Assembly: GCA_029204225.1 (NCBI GenBank)
Contig: MU835516.1
Location: 1 to 38,481 of the forward strand
DNA: 38,481 nt
Direction of reading: 5' to 3'
Origin: Diphasiastrum complanatum
Taxonomy: Eukaryota; Streptophyta; Lycopodiopsida; Lycopodiales; Lycopodiaceae
Shown here: positions 27,768 to 37,656 of the stretch, one piece after another
How positions within the stretch are numbered: position 1 is the stretch's first letter
How the letters are laid out: every line of letters begins with the position of its first letter
The notes under the pieces: generated by a model
Told to the model about the DNA's origin: nothing
What the model saw: only the letters and a program-made list of their open reading frames with translations
The model's database searches: none
Program-made: the position numbers and the translations under genes

Positions 27768-27934
27768 TGTTACGAGCTCGTGACCAGTGCTGAACCCTAG
27801 AGAACACAGATAGGTCAGATACCACAGTCAGGGTCGTGTCCAGCGTATACGACCAACAGGGCAAGACAGTGTGAGTAGTGTGCCCCAGCACGGTCCATAG
27901 CCATGGCGGGCCTAACACAGTCTAGGGACCCTGT
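27768..27934 (+). repeat. Gypsy LTR fragment (copy E), first 167 bp
   Basis: It starts TGTTACGAGCTCGTGACCAG and follows the family LTR to GGGACCCTGT, then diverges. Its plus orientation is opposite to the neighbouring minus-strand gypsy body, so it is a separate remnant. Confidence 0.8.
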
Positions 27935-28085
27935 GTGTCGATGTGACCTATCAGCTACCGTGTCTGCAATTGCTCAAAGCCCTACAAAACATACACACAC
28001 CATGCAAAGATTTAGTACGTTGCACAATGGATACTGCTCATTTTGCGGATTACGACTAACCTGATGTGAAAAAGCGAGCATTAGT
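27935..28085. other. Short unassigned spacer
   Basis: No gene or repeat end recognised. Confidence 0.3.
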
Positions 28086-28093
28086 GCTTCCAC

Positions 28094-28127
28094 GAATCGT
28101 GATTCGTTGGCTGACGAATCACGATTC
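28094..28127. repeat. Perfect 14-bp inverted repeat, 6-nt loop
   Basis: GAATCGTGATTCGT, loop TGGCTG, ACGAATCACGATTC. Each arm also contains the smaller palindrome GAATC-GT-GATTC. Confidence 0.92.
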
Positions 28128-28199
28128 ATCAAAGAATCGGCAGGTCCTGATTCGAATCGAAAAGAATCGGGCCTAGAAATTTTCTTGCTACAGCCCGGA

Positions 28200-28649
28200 C
28201 CCTGAATTTATGAGGAGAGAGGAAATGGCATTTATGGTGAATGTGCAATGCGCTAGAACTTAGGTTAATCTTCATTGTTAAATGCATTTTGAAGGAGAGA
28301 AATTAGAATAGAAGTTAAGAGAAGTTAGACCTTTAGTGTTTAGTAGTATTAGCCACTACTATTAGGTAAATGAAGAAGAGAGGCTAGAGCTTAAGGTTAG
28401 GATAGCCTTGGAGAGAGAATAGGAGGAGGTGTTGTGTATGTGTAAGTTTAGACAAGAGGTGTGTGTGTGTGAAATTGTGAATTTAGTTTTAGTTAGACTT
28501 TAGTAGAGTTGTTAGGACTCAGGATTGCTAGAGTTTAGAGTTAGAACTTAGGCAATAGAGGTGAGAGGAGTGTTAGAAGTTAGGAGAGTTAAGAGTTAGG
28601 AGTTGAAACTTGAGTTAGGAGTTGATACTTTAGAGGTAGGTGTTAGGAG
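28200..28649. other. Purine-rich stretch upstream of hAT gene
   Basis: Enriched in GTTAGGAG/GAGTTAG words, strongest at 28560-28655 as a degenerate short repeat. It may be the 5' untranslated region of the transposase gene; no other feature seen. Confidence 0.4.
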
Positions 28650-30028
28650 TTGGTCACGACGAGACATAGAGATCCTATATGGGATCATGTCACAGTTGCA
28701 GCGGCATATAGTAGCTCGAGCACAAAATGTTGGACGTGCAATTATTGTCATGTCAGCTACGCAAGTTGTCCAATGCGTATTCGAGAACACCTTTGTTTGC
28801 ATGGCTATGAGATCGGAGCATGCCCACAGGCACCTCCAAGGCTAGTGAGCACGATTGCAAGACCAGGAGCGATTCAAAGAGAGGAGATCATTTCTCCAAC
28901 GGTCACTTCAAGTGAGCATCATATACTTGTTATCTAATTCTTTAAACTTTTGCTTTTGAATTCTAAATTTTGCAATGTGCACGATGAAAGTGATTGTCAC
29001 TTGTAGAATGTAAAGATTAGATGTTTTTTTATTTCTTTTGTTGCAATAGGATCACCTGCTAGGCATCATGCATCCACCTCAAGTCAAGATGAGACAAAGC
29101 CAGAGGCCGGCACATCTACACCACATGTAGATGTAGCTGGCCCCTCTACTTCTAGACCTTCACGGAGGGGTGTTACTGGAAGAGAGTATAATGTGCAGTT
29201 TTCGGGGTGACAACAAGATTAGGGCAAATGTGGCTATCAGAAGACTCTTCTACCATTGTGACCTCCCCTTCCATCTGGCAAAGACTTACTTGGGGGGATA
29301 TGATAAAGAGTGTTGCTGCGATAGGAGACACATACCGTGGACCTAGCATGGAGTCCCTACACACCACACATTTGATGAGGGATGTAACCAAAGAATTGGA
29401 GCCCATTCATGCATCATGGAAACAATTCGGGTGCACCATCATGATTGATGGTTGGAGTGACACAAGGAGGCGACATATCATTAATATTCTAGTGTCTTCC
29501 TTTGTGGGCACCATGTTCTTGAGAGCCATCGACACATTGCCACCTGGCACCATTGTTTCAGGTGAGTATAGAGTTCATGACATTTGTTGGATTTTAATAC
29601 TCATTGCTCAAAGGTACTTAGAATTTTAATCATTTTAGTTTTTGATGCTCATGAGTCATTGCTCAATTAAAATCTGAATCTCTAATGCTAGTCTCAATGC
29701 TCGTTGCAATTTGTTTAATGTTACAGGTGAGTATCTCTACTTACACATCGCGCAAGCGATCGAGGAGGTGGGTCCTCAAAACTGGCAATGGGTACAGTGG
29801 AACGGATCAACTGAGTCTCGATCTAGGAGATTTGAGACCATCGTTTTGTCATTGGACTTTTGGAACGAGGCAAGATCGATTGTTGTTGGATTGCAGCCAC
29901 TCCACACCATTCTACGACTCACAGCTAGAGAGGGGTCCACCATGGGCCTTCTCTACGAGTTTATGGATAGGTCGGGTGAGCAGCTCGATCGGTCCACTGA
30001 GTTGAGTTTTGCAATGCATATACTATAA
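28650..30028 (+). pseudogene. hAT transposase gene, BED finger and DUF659, internally deleted
   Basis: Exon 1 (28650-28911) encodes a BED-type zinc finger: RHRDPIWDHVT, then CWTCNYCHVSYASCPMRIRE, HLCLHGYEIGACP. Introns with GT-AG ends are predicted at 28912-29049 and 29562-29726. Exon 2 has a Ser/Thr-rich linker, IRRLFYHCDLPFHLAKT, then after frameshifts DMIKSVAAIGDTYRGPSMES and FGCTIMIDGWSDTRRRHIIN with the catalytic-type Asp, and GTMFLRAIDTLPPG. Exon 3 has LYLHIAQAIEEVGPQNW, then jumps to LDFWNEARSIVVGLQPLHTI and GLLYEFMDRSGEQ, omitting the TDNA...TPCxAH catalytic part present at 13235-14000. It ends without the C-terminal dimerisation domain. In-frame stops occur in exon 2. Inactive. Confidence 0.8.
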
Positions 30029-30639
30029 CCCCTTGGCCCTTCTAAATTCTAATTTTTTTCATTTCCATTTTGCCCTCTTGCATTGCGAGTCTGTTGCACG
30101 ATCGGATAGGCTGAACTATTCAGCTCATTTTGATATCATATGTATATTTGTGACATGTGTATAGTATGATACCAACTATTCGGTTTTCACTGTATAGTTC
30201 ATAACTTCATTGTACGCTCGAATGCTATTTGATTTTGCTTTTCGATGTAAATTTTAACTTTTAAATTTCGATTCAAAGTTCAAACGTTTATCCAATGTAC
30301 TTAGCTTATAGCTTACTAGTAATTGCTCACTATTTACAACTTAGTAATTACTACAAACACTGCAATTACTAGTATGTACAGGCTACTGATAACTGATGTG
30401 TGAGCACTGATGGGAGAGTGAAGTATCATGATTCTAATTTTAATTTTCTATGAACTGTGAAGTTATGAACATTAATTAGTAATTTAGTTTTAGCTTTCAG
30501 GCTTCAGCTTTTTACAAGCAACAATGAACTTTCAAATGCATGTATTCAGTAGAAATCTAGTATTTATAAGATTTTAGGAACATTTTAGACAATATAGATA
30601 TTACTTGACATGTTTTCTAGCATTACATCAAAAAAATGC
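30029..30639. other. AT-rich DNA, no gene
   Basis: Nothing recognised beyond A/T-rich sequence; likely the 3' non-coding part of the hAT remnant. Confidence 0.4.
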
Positions 30640-30739
30640 AAAAAAAAAAAAAAATTTGCTGATTCTTTCGAGACGGGCATGGTTTAGAACCATGATTCAT
30701 GCTAATTCTTACGATTCTAAAAAGGTCAATTCTGTACCT

Positions 30740-31210
30740 GGTGGAAACACTAGCGAGCATGACACATACGACATGCTAAACCATGCCGAATGCACCAAAA
30801 GAGAGTTCCAACATTTTTGTAGGGATTGAAAAACACAGTCTAGCATCCTACAGCACATCGATCAGATAAATACAGCTCATTTCACAAATTAGGGCTAAAA
30901 ATGACACCGGAAAGAGCATGACATTCATGAATTGACATACGTGCCATAAAGGCGAAAACCGATATTCTTGGCATTCTTGTAGGCATTTAGAAATACAGTG
31001 TAGCATTTAATGGCACCTCAATCTGACACCTATAGCCTATTTCACAAGGAGGGCCAAAAAACCCACCAAAAGAGGGCACCACTCTCATAACTTCATCTAC
31101 GTGCCGTAACGGCCTAAACCGAGGTTCTAGGCATTCCTGTAAGCATAAAGAAACACAGTGTAGCACTTTACTTGCTTCAATCTGACACTTACAGCTAGTT
31201 CTAAACAATT
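30740..31210. repeat. 160-bp tandem repeat, about three units
   Basis: Unit starts TGTAGG at 30818, TGTAGG at 30978 and TGTAAG at 31138 are exactly 160 bp apart. Each unit contains AAAxACAGT(C/G)TAGCA near its start and ACGTGCC(A/G)TAA(A/C)GGC near its end. A diverged partial unit precedes 30818, and the last fades at about 31210. Confidence 0.75.
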
Positions 31211-31947
31211 TTCAAAATTGACATGCATAGGCAAGAAAAACCTGTCATGCTCGTTTCTCGTGCCCGGTGCCGTGTGTTGAAAGAGGTGATAATGCGATAC
31301 CGACAAGTCGAAGAGGCAATAAACGACTTATCGAGCACAACAAAATGAACCTGCTTTCCTAATGCATGACTACGCCTATCAATATTGAACAAAACATAAT
31401 GACACGAGTCAAGTTCAATCTTTTAGCAACTAACTTTGAAATCATCAGAGCTAAAGTGATTACGTAGCCAAGCAATGAAGAATTGAAATATCAGACAAAA
31501 GCAATATGAGATCACAGAGATTCTAACATAATACTAAACGCAATAACAAAATGATGAGCACAAGACAATTGCGGATAGAAACCGCGTACTCTAAGCTATC
31601 TCTGAAAACTCTGTCTGATTTGCACTTCCGCTGATAAGCAGTAAGTGCTAATAGCAAAAACTCTAAAAGAACTCTAAAGAACTGAGCTAGAATGCTCAAG
31701 AGTGTTCAAGCTTGAAAGCTTGAGAGAGCTACCTGATACAAACTAATAGAAGTGTGATTAGCTATTTATACTAAGCAAATGCGGCTAGTCTAGTAGGACA
31801 GCTAATTAGGTCGTAGATCATAATGGCCAGTGGGCCATAGTGAGCTAGCATCCATCCAGTTAGTACTTCCTGGAAATTTACTTGCTAAACGGTTAGGGCC
31901 AGTCTGTGGCTTCAATTCAAATGGAACAATTAACTGTCATTCACCCT
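31211..31947. other. No gene; possible LTR-type promoter on minus strand
   Basis: On the minus strand TAGTATAAATAGC at about 31762-31774 is a good TATA box, as in plant LTRs or promoters, and TCAAGCTTGA palindromic sequence lies at about 31707. No LTR termini or primer site were found to confirm a retroelement. Confidence 0.35.
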
Positions 31948-32022
31948 AAGTGGCCGAAGTGGCCGAAGTCTCCGAAATCTTCAAAGTCACCAAAGTTTGT
32001 CGAAGTCTTCGAAGTTTGTCGA
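31948..32022. repeat. CCGAAGT minisatellite
   Basis: About eight degenerate 9-10-bp units of the type GGCCGAAGT / GTCGAAGT / CCGAAATC in 75 bp. Confidence 0.75.
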
Positions 32023-32229
32023 TGATGTCCAATATGTCGGATCCACCTGTGAGCGATTTCCCGTGTACTTTTGTAGACTGTGTAACAACATGCATAGAAC
32101 TGCAGAGCTGGATAATGTATGGATGAAGATTAAGAACAATTGGTCGATAATCAAGAGAATAATCCAACATCGTGCCCACTGCGTCCCCCTCATCAAATAG
32201 ATACTCGTAGCACCTTGGATCGTCGCAAT

Positions 32230-32725
32230 CGGATGTGCAGAAAAAAATTTGCAACAAACTTTCTCATGCAAGAGCCGCGCGAGCAACTGCCAAACAAATT
32301 TGGAACAAAGCAAAAAAAAATTGCGTTCCGAACAGCATTCCGCTGTCCGGAACGGCCTCCCCCCGGGAACGCGTTCCGGCTGCAAGCATGGTACCAACAT
32401 TGCTTCGCACGTTCCAGAATGCGTTCTGGATCGCATTCTGAGAAATCCAATTAGGGTTTCCTTGAACGTGCACCAAAAAAAATTGAATTTTTGTCCCAAA
32501 AAAACAGAATTTCTACTGTTTTTTTTTATTTCTCTTAGTGTAAATTTTTTTAGGCAGTGTATACATTTTTTTGCTACTGCTAATCAGGGTTTTTTTTTAA
32601 ATGTGTTAAGTGCTTATTTTTAATATTTCTAAAAAAAAAAAAATTAAAAATAGTCCGGAACGCATTCCACTGCATGTATGGTACGTACTTTAAAAAAAAT
32701 TCAAGGCCTGTTCCGGAACAGGCAA
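32230..32725. repeat. GTTCCGGAAC palindromic repeat element (MITE-like)
   Basis: Left part: an A-run, TTGCGTTCCG, a foldback (CGTTCCG...CGGAACG, 32324-32354) and GGAACGCGTTCCGG. Right part: CCGGAACGCATTCC and the perfect 18-bp palindrome GCCTGTTCCGGAACAGGC at 32706-32723. Between them is A/T-rich DNA with T runs. The size of about 0.5 kb, the absence of coding and the palindromes at both ends suggest a non-autonomous DNA transposon. Target duplication not found. Confidence 0.5.
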
Positions 32726-33343
32726 CTACGTATCAATTGAAGCCTACTTTGAGTTTACAAACCTTTTTCCAACTATGCTATGATTTATTGGATAATACAT
32801 ACATTGAGTAGTACATCATCCCTATAATCCATCACTCCTGTCTTTCCTGTGCTTTTACCACTACAGAATCATACCAATTTCACAGGTCCCCAATGATTTT
32901 TTTATTCAACCTAGACTTTCCATCAACAAGGCTTTGGGGGTTCTCCCAAAAGTCTTGAAATAGTGTAACTAAATTGTGTGAGGTTTTGGACACGTTCCTA
33001 TATTACAGCGTTCATGATTACTTGGAATAGAGTAGAACCTTAGGGCGCGCTTGTGTTGGTTCTAAGTTTTTAGCTATGCCCCTTCTGAAAATTCTAACCT
33101 CTCAGATGAACTTTCTGATAATATATAGCAAAATAGAACAATCAAGGCCCTTGGTTGACTCTCAAAAGAGAGAAATGATTCATGCTTTAACACCACTGTT
33201 ACACTAAAGTCCCTAATGAATTATCGATCCTGAAAGAGAGACTCTTGAAGTACACATCAAAATGGATCTTCCAATAAGGTTTCTATTGTATTACTAAGAA
33301 CAAAAGGTCCAAACATGAGATCAAGCTCTCTTAAAAAACTTAC
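32726..33343. other. No gene recognised
   Basis: AT-rich sequence to the left of the isolated exon. It starts on the minus strand with GTAAGTTTTTTAAG, so it is the putative downstream intron of that exon. Confidence 0.4.
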
Positions 33344-33599
33344 CAACTTTGAGATCAAATACAGCAGGTCCGTCTTGTTTTGTCACATGCAAGTCCACGG
33401 GGGCCTTGACAGACAAAGTGAACTGACGAACTTTGGTTGTACCCGTTGGGATATCCCCTTTCAGTTTGTAAAGGACATTGTGATTCGCCTCTGAAGGAAT
33501 TGGTGGGCTTGAGACTGACAGACGTATAGTTTCCCCTCCATTTATCTTCAATTGAGCCAACTGTCCAGGAAAACTGTATGAGTCGTCCAGTAAGATGAT
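33344..33599 (-). CDS. Single internal exon of an unidentified host gene
   Basis: On the minus strand a TTTTTTTGCAG acceptor ends at 33600 and a GTAAGT donor starts at 33343, framing 256 nt that are fully open. The protein reads ILLDDSYSFPGQLAQLKING, GETIRLSVSSPPIPSEANHN, VLYKLKGDIPTGTTKVRQFT, LSVKAPVDLHVTKQDGPAVF. Alternating hydrophobic residues suggest a beta-sandwich. It does not resemble transposon proteins, and I do not recognise the family. The intact frame and two consensus splice sites in otherwise decayed DNA suggest that this is a real exon with long, transposon-filled introns. Neighbouring exons were not found, so a duplicated stray exon is possible. Confidence 0.55.
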
Positions 33600-33619
33600 C
33601 TGCAAAAAAAGTACTACCA

Positions 33620-34402
33620 TTCGATCAGTATGTGCTGCCGCTAAAGCTTCTTCTATAGATATACATAGTCACAAATATAGTTCAGCCAAATATACTTGAC
33701 ATCACTAAGGAAGGTAGAAGAAGTACATCATATCACAAATGAAATCCATATACCTCGGACCTAAGATATATTTATACCCTCCCGAGGGCAGTAGTAGATC
33801 CACTGACCTATCAGCCTAATAACACCTAACACCACTCTACATAGCACCTTGACTAGATAATAGGATTCTGAGCACTGACAACTCAAAGTACCAATATGGG
33901 GTACATAGTCTTTCTACTAGTACACGTAAATGTTTTATTGTTAAGGTCACCAATTTATATTTCCAAACATTACATATTGTACATCACCTATGTGACACTG
34001 GACAGCAAAATTGTCATTACTTTCTAGTCTCCCCCCCTTCTTAATGACTATTCTATTTTGATTTAGACAGCTTAAAAGATGGCCCACCTGGTCAATATAA
34101 AAATATCCTTCGCACCTTCTTAGTGACTGTGACAAAAAATCCAGAATATCGGAGTACAAGTATGAGTACTTGATAAAGCCCAATTGGGCCATCTTTTGAG
34201 CTTTCAACTTTTGTGCATTTGGTGTTTGTTTTTTGCTTATGAATTAGCTCAATAATCCTTGTTAATGTGTTGAGCTTGAATACATCTCAAGTTCATTCCT
34301 TCAGTTATGTCTGTATTAGAAATCATGATTTTGTATAAGAGCTTGCTTTGTGAGACAGCGATCATTTGGAGAAGGAAAAAAAAAAATTCATGACATAAGG
34401 CT
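33620..34402. other. No gene recognised
   Basis: The minus-strand frame at 33947-34207 is open for 86 codons, but I recognise no family in it and its composition looks non-coding. Confidence 0.35.
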
Positions 34403-34448
34403 ATTGGTGATCATCAAAAGGCTATTGCATTGGTGATCATCAAAAGGT
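34403..34448. repeat. Short direct duplication
   Basis: TTGGTGATCATCAAAAGG occurs twice in tandem (about 34406 and 34431). Confidence 0.85.
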
Positions 34449-34721
34449 GGTTGGGTTGTTTGGATCTTCAAATTCCATGAGATTAATTATTAGAAAAGTG
34501 AGTGAATAAATAAATCGTGGAGCCTTGCTTCGGTTGGCAGTCAGAGCGCAAAGCAAAAGGCCATACACCCTATGTGTCCGGACAATCCTTGGAAATACTA
34601 TGGGCATCAAAAACATCGTACAGAAAGGAGATCACAAGAAACTTGCTCAAAAAAGATTGGAAACTGGTAAGATACATCACACCATACGGATTGCTGTCCG
34701 ACGCGATTTGGACAGAGATCC

Positions 34722-34758
34722 GAATTGCGACCCCCGAATCGCTAGGGGGTCGCGATTC
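34722..34758. repeat. 14-bp hairpin GAATTGCGACCCCC
   Basis: GAATTGCGACCCCC (34722-34735), 9-nt loop, GGGGGTCGCGATTC (34745-34758), with one G-T pair. An A-run and CGATTTGG/CGAATCG words flank it, as at the hAT remnant end near 28094. Confidence 0.85.
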
Positions 34759-34799
34759 TTGCAATTCGAAAAAAAAAAATTGTAAATACATTCAATATC

Positions 34800-36600
34800 G
34801 GTATCAGTAGAAAGAGAAAACATAGAGGATTAAGAGTAAATTAAATGCATTCCCGGTAGTTTCAGCCTACTTTCAGGGTCAATTTCAGCACATTATAGGT
34901 CCAATTCCAGTACATTTCAGGTCAAAGAATTAAGAGTGAATGCGTTTCTAGAGATGGATCTACTCTGATGATAGAACTTCCATCTGAGTTGCGCCTCCAG
35001 AGTAGAAGAAGGCTCAGCAACAGAGATTGATACTCCACACAGGAAGATCAACATATGGTTCTAAAAAAACAGCCTCTCCCTGATCTTGTTATCGGTGCAC
35101 GGCCAACATCCTCCTAAGGTAGCAAGATGATCAAGGCCTTATCAAAACATGATTGTTGCAGTTTACTCTTCTGGAGTTAAGTATATAACAACATTGCCAG
35201 GACTTTGTGGTCATCCCAGAACCAGACCATGTCTTGCATTCTTCAGGATTCAAGAGAGATGTGCCATAACAATTGAATTAGACTTTTAAGTGCATTTTCA
35301 TCAGGCTTAATTGCAACAATTTTGCATAAAGATTAATGTCACCTTGTGACTGGTGTCGATGATTGCTTAGTCGAATCCTGCCAGTCGTGATAACATGATT
35401 CCGATTCCTCAATAATTGTGTTTTAATGTAAGTCTGAATTCCTTCATTTTGTACATGCATCTGATTTAGTCTTCCAGGAATACTTTTGAAATTAGTAGAT
35501 CCCCACTGATCTATGGCCAATAGACTTCATGGAGAGCTATCGAACTCCGAATATGGAATTCATCAAAGTGTTTTTGCTTATCCTGTAATAACATAGCTAA
35601 ATCGATAAATGCACCAACAAAAAATAGGTTGAGCTGAGGCTCATAACGCAACTTTGGCTAACTTGTTCAACACTCTTCTTCTTTACGACCACCCGTGTGC
35701 AAAAATCCCAAAAGGATTTCACATGGGAGAAATAGCAGTAAAGTTTCAAATCAGAAACCTGCTCCAACTTCCATTCAGTTATATCACTTAAAATTTTGCT
35801 TTGCCTTGGGTTATGGATTCAAGGTTTGTGTTCATGTATATTATATAGCCACTACCCCAACCATAAGCGCTCCAGAAAAGCTCACTCCAAGGTACTTGCT
35901 AACAAATCAAACAATGGAATCGTGTTCCACCAATTTCTCTCCCATGATGTATACATGTCTTATAGGATTAAAAATGCTCATTGGTATCCAAATTCTAAAT
36001 AGGAAATCAAATGTATGATTAGGAATAAATCACTTCATACTTTTTCTCTCCTTTTTCACAAGAATAAGATCCAAAATGCACTCTCCCTAACAAGATTATC
36101 ACATCAAAATAGAGATTTAACACATGGCAAAAAGGCCAACATAATTGGTGGACAATTCCCTATGTAAAGATGATCATAAAATCGATCTAAAAAGCCAACT
36201 CTATAAAAGAGAAAACAGGTTCCAGCGTGATGAATTCTCAAAAATGTAACTTAAAAATGGTAGGAAACTTCTCGTTCTTCAAGAAAATGAATTCCCCAAC
36301 ATGATTAAGGTGTAGACAACCATTATTCATGCTATAAACACAAATTTCAGATCTGTCCCTCTTTTAGAAATCACCCAAAAAGCTACACAAGATCAAATAG
36401 GAATCCAATTCATCACTTAAATTTGCACCCATTAATGTTTGCATTTGGAAACATGTATGGACAACAAATACACATGAATCAATCATAAACGACTCATGAA
36501 GGAAGAAGAATTGGAAAGAGCAGATTATTAACTATGCTAAAGATTCAAAATGCATTCTATTCACTCAAAGAAGTTTGTAGAAGAGAATAGCATCCAAGCT
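34800..36600. other. Long stretch without recognisable gene
   Basis: AT-rich sequence with short frames only. TTTCAGG/CATTTCAGGTC words repeat weakly at 34858-34925. No LTR, tRNA or coding signature seen. Confidence 0.4.
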
Positions 36601-37081
36601 TTTGAAGAAAATCCAACACCCCACTAATTTCCAACGCTGAAAAAATGGAAACCTGGTCACAAAGGCAGCTAAATACCTATTGTATTTTCTCTACTGGCTG
36701 GCTGGAAAATGACCCACAGATCTGAGAAAAAAACAGCGATAAAAAAAAGTTTGAAAAACAGTGACCTGCCAGCAGAAAACCAGCAACTAACACTGTCAGA
36801 AAAATCGTCCAAAATAGGTGAAAAATGCGCCTATAGTGAAGGAGATTTGCGCCCAATCTGCCTAGAAATATGCTCCTCCTTGTTGCTTAGAAAATGTGCC
36901 AATAAATCTGCATCAAACCTGCTCACAAAGACATTATAAGGTGGGCCCAATCTACTTAAAATTGCACCCTTCAAAGACTCCATTGGATGGAACAAAATCG
37001 CCCATCGGCCTACCTTCCAATATGCATAATAATCTTCAGGATGTAGAGGCTATGAGTATTAATCATGCAGCCTATGAACCC
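36601..37081 (-). other. Retroelement leader with repeated GCCCAATCT words
   Basis: On the minus strand it lies downstream of the primer site at 37082-37093. GCGCCCAATCTGCCTAGAAA (36851) and GGGCCCAATCTACTTAAAAT (about 36943) are repeated about 90 bp apart (plus-strand sequence). A similar word is at 3510. No gag start recognised. Confidence 0.5.
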
Positions 37082-37093
37082 GCTCTGATACCA
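37082..37093 (-). promoter_or_regulatory. Primer-binding site, initiator Met tRNA
   Basis: The minus strand reads TGGTATCAGAGC directly after the LTR end TTCCGACA. Confidence 0.85.
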
Positions 37094-37656
37094 TGTCGGA
37101 ATTCAATGTGAACTAGAAGCAGAAAGCCCCCTCTTCAGCAGAAAGAGGGCGCCTATTTATACTAGTAGAGATAGATAAATCCAAAGGCCAATGGTTCCCA
37201 ATGTGGAATATCCAAAAGCCAACATTGAACAGCCAAGAGCCATGTGTTACATAGGAGTTACAAAAGCAAATGAAAAAGCCTCGGCATTGGACAGCCAAGT
37301 GTTAATTGGAGAAGAAGGTCACTTGCCCCATGGACCCCCCATTATGAGTTAGGCCCCTCCAAACTTGAGTACATGGACCAAAAGTTAAAAAATGCTCCTT
37401 GGGTCCTCAAAACCATATACAGTGCCCCAACTTCATTAGATATGGCATTAACCCCATGAAGTCATGCAATCCAAGTCGGGAGAAAGCTCTGTACTCGCCA
37501 TACTATCTCTGGAGAAGATTCCACCCAGGGAGAAAATAAACTCTGATGACCCCTGACAGCCGTCCAGGGGTGTAACTTCTGGTACCTCGACTTTGCAATC
37601 AGAGCATCAACACAGGAATCTCCATTAAAGGACAAAACAAATACTGACTTCTAACA
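37094..37656 (-). repeat. Retroelement 5' LTR inserted beside a hAT gene
   Basis: The 3' end (37094) is fixed by the primer site. The 5' end is placed at TGTTAGAAGTCAG (37656) because hAT coding sequence starts immediately after, giving 563 bp with TG...CA ends. A TATA box, GTATAAATAG, lies on the minus strand at about 37153-37162. No second LTR was found to the left, so this is the 5' part of an incomplete element. Confidence 0.55.

Larger units (their letters stand above)
28086..30720 (+). mobile_element. hAT transposon remnant, limits inferred
   Basis: The left limit is taken at a GAATCG-rich foldback. GAATCGTGATTCGT (28094-28107) and its exact inverse (28114-28127) are separated by 6 nt, then AAAGAATCGG and CGAAAAGAATCGGG follow. 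The right limit is a diverged inverted counterpart: read on the minus strand, AGAATCGTAAGAATTAG and TCGAAAGAATCAGCAAATTTT at about 30640-30720. Between them lies a BED/DUF659 transposase gene. The ends are probable terminal or subterminal inverted repeats, but no 8-bp target duplication could be established, so the boundaries are approximate. Confidence 0.5.

Noticed and set aside
27768-27934. 5' LTR of the minus-strand gypsy element 2
   Set aside because: It is in the opposite orientation and lacks an adjacent primer site.
30740-31210. CRISPR-like array
   Set aside because: Units are contiguous 160-bp tandem repeats without unique spacers, in plant DNA.
33947-34207. 86-codon minus-strand frame as a neighbouring exon of 33344-33599
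   Set aside because: No flanking splice consensus and no recognisable sequence.
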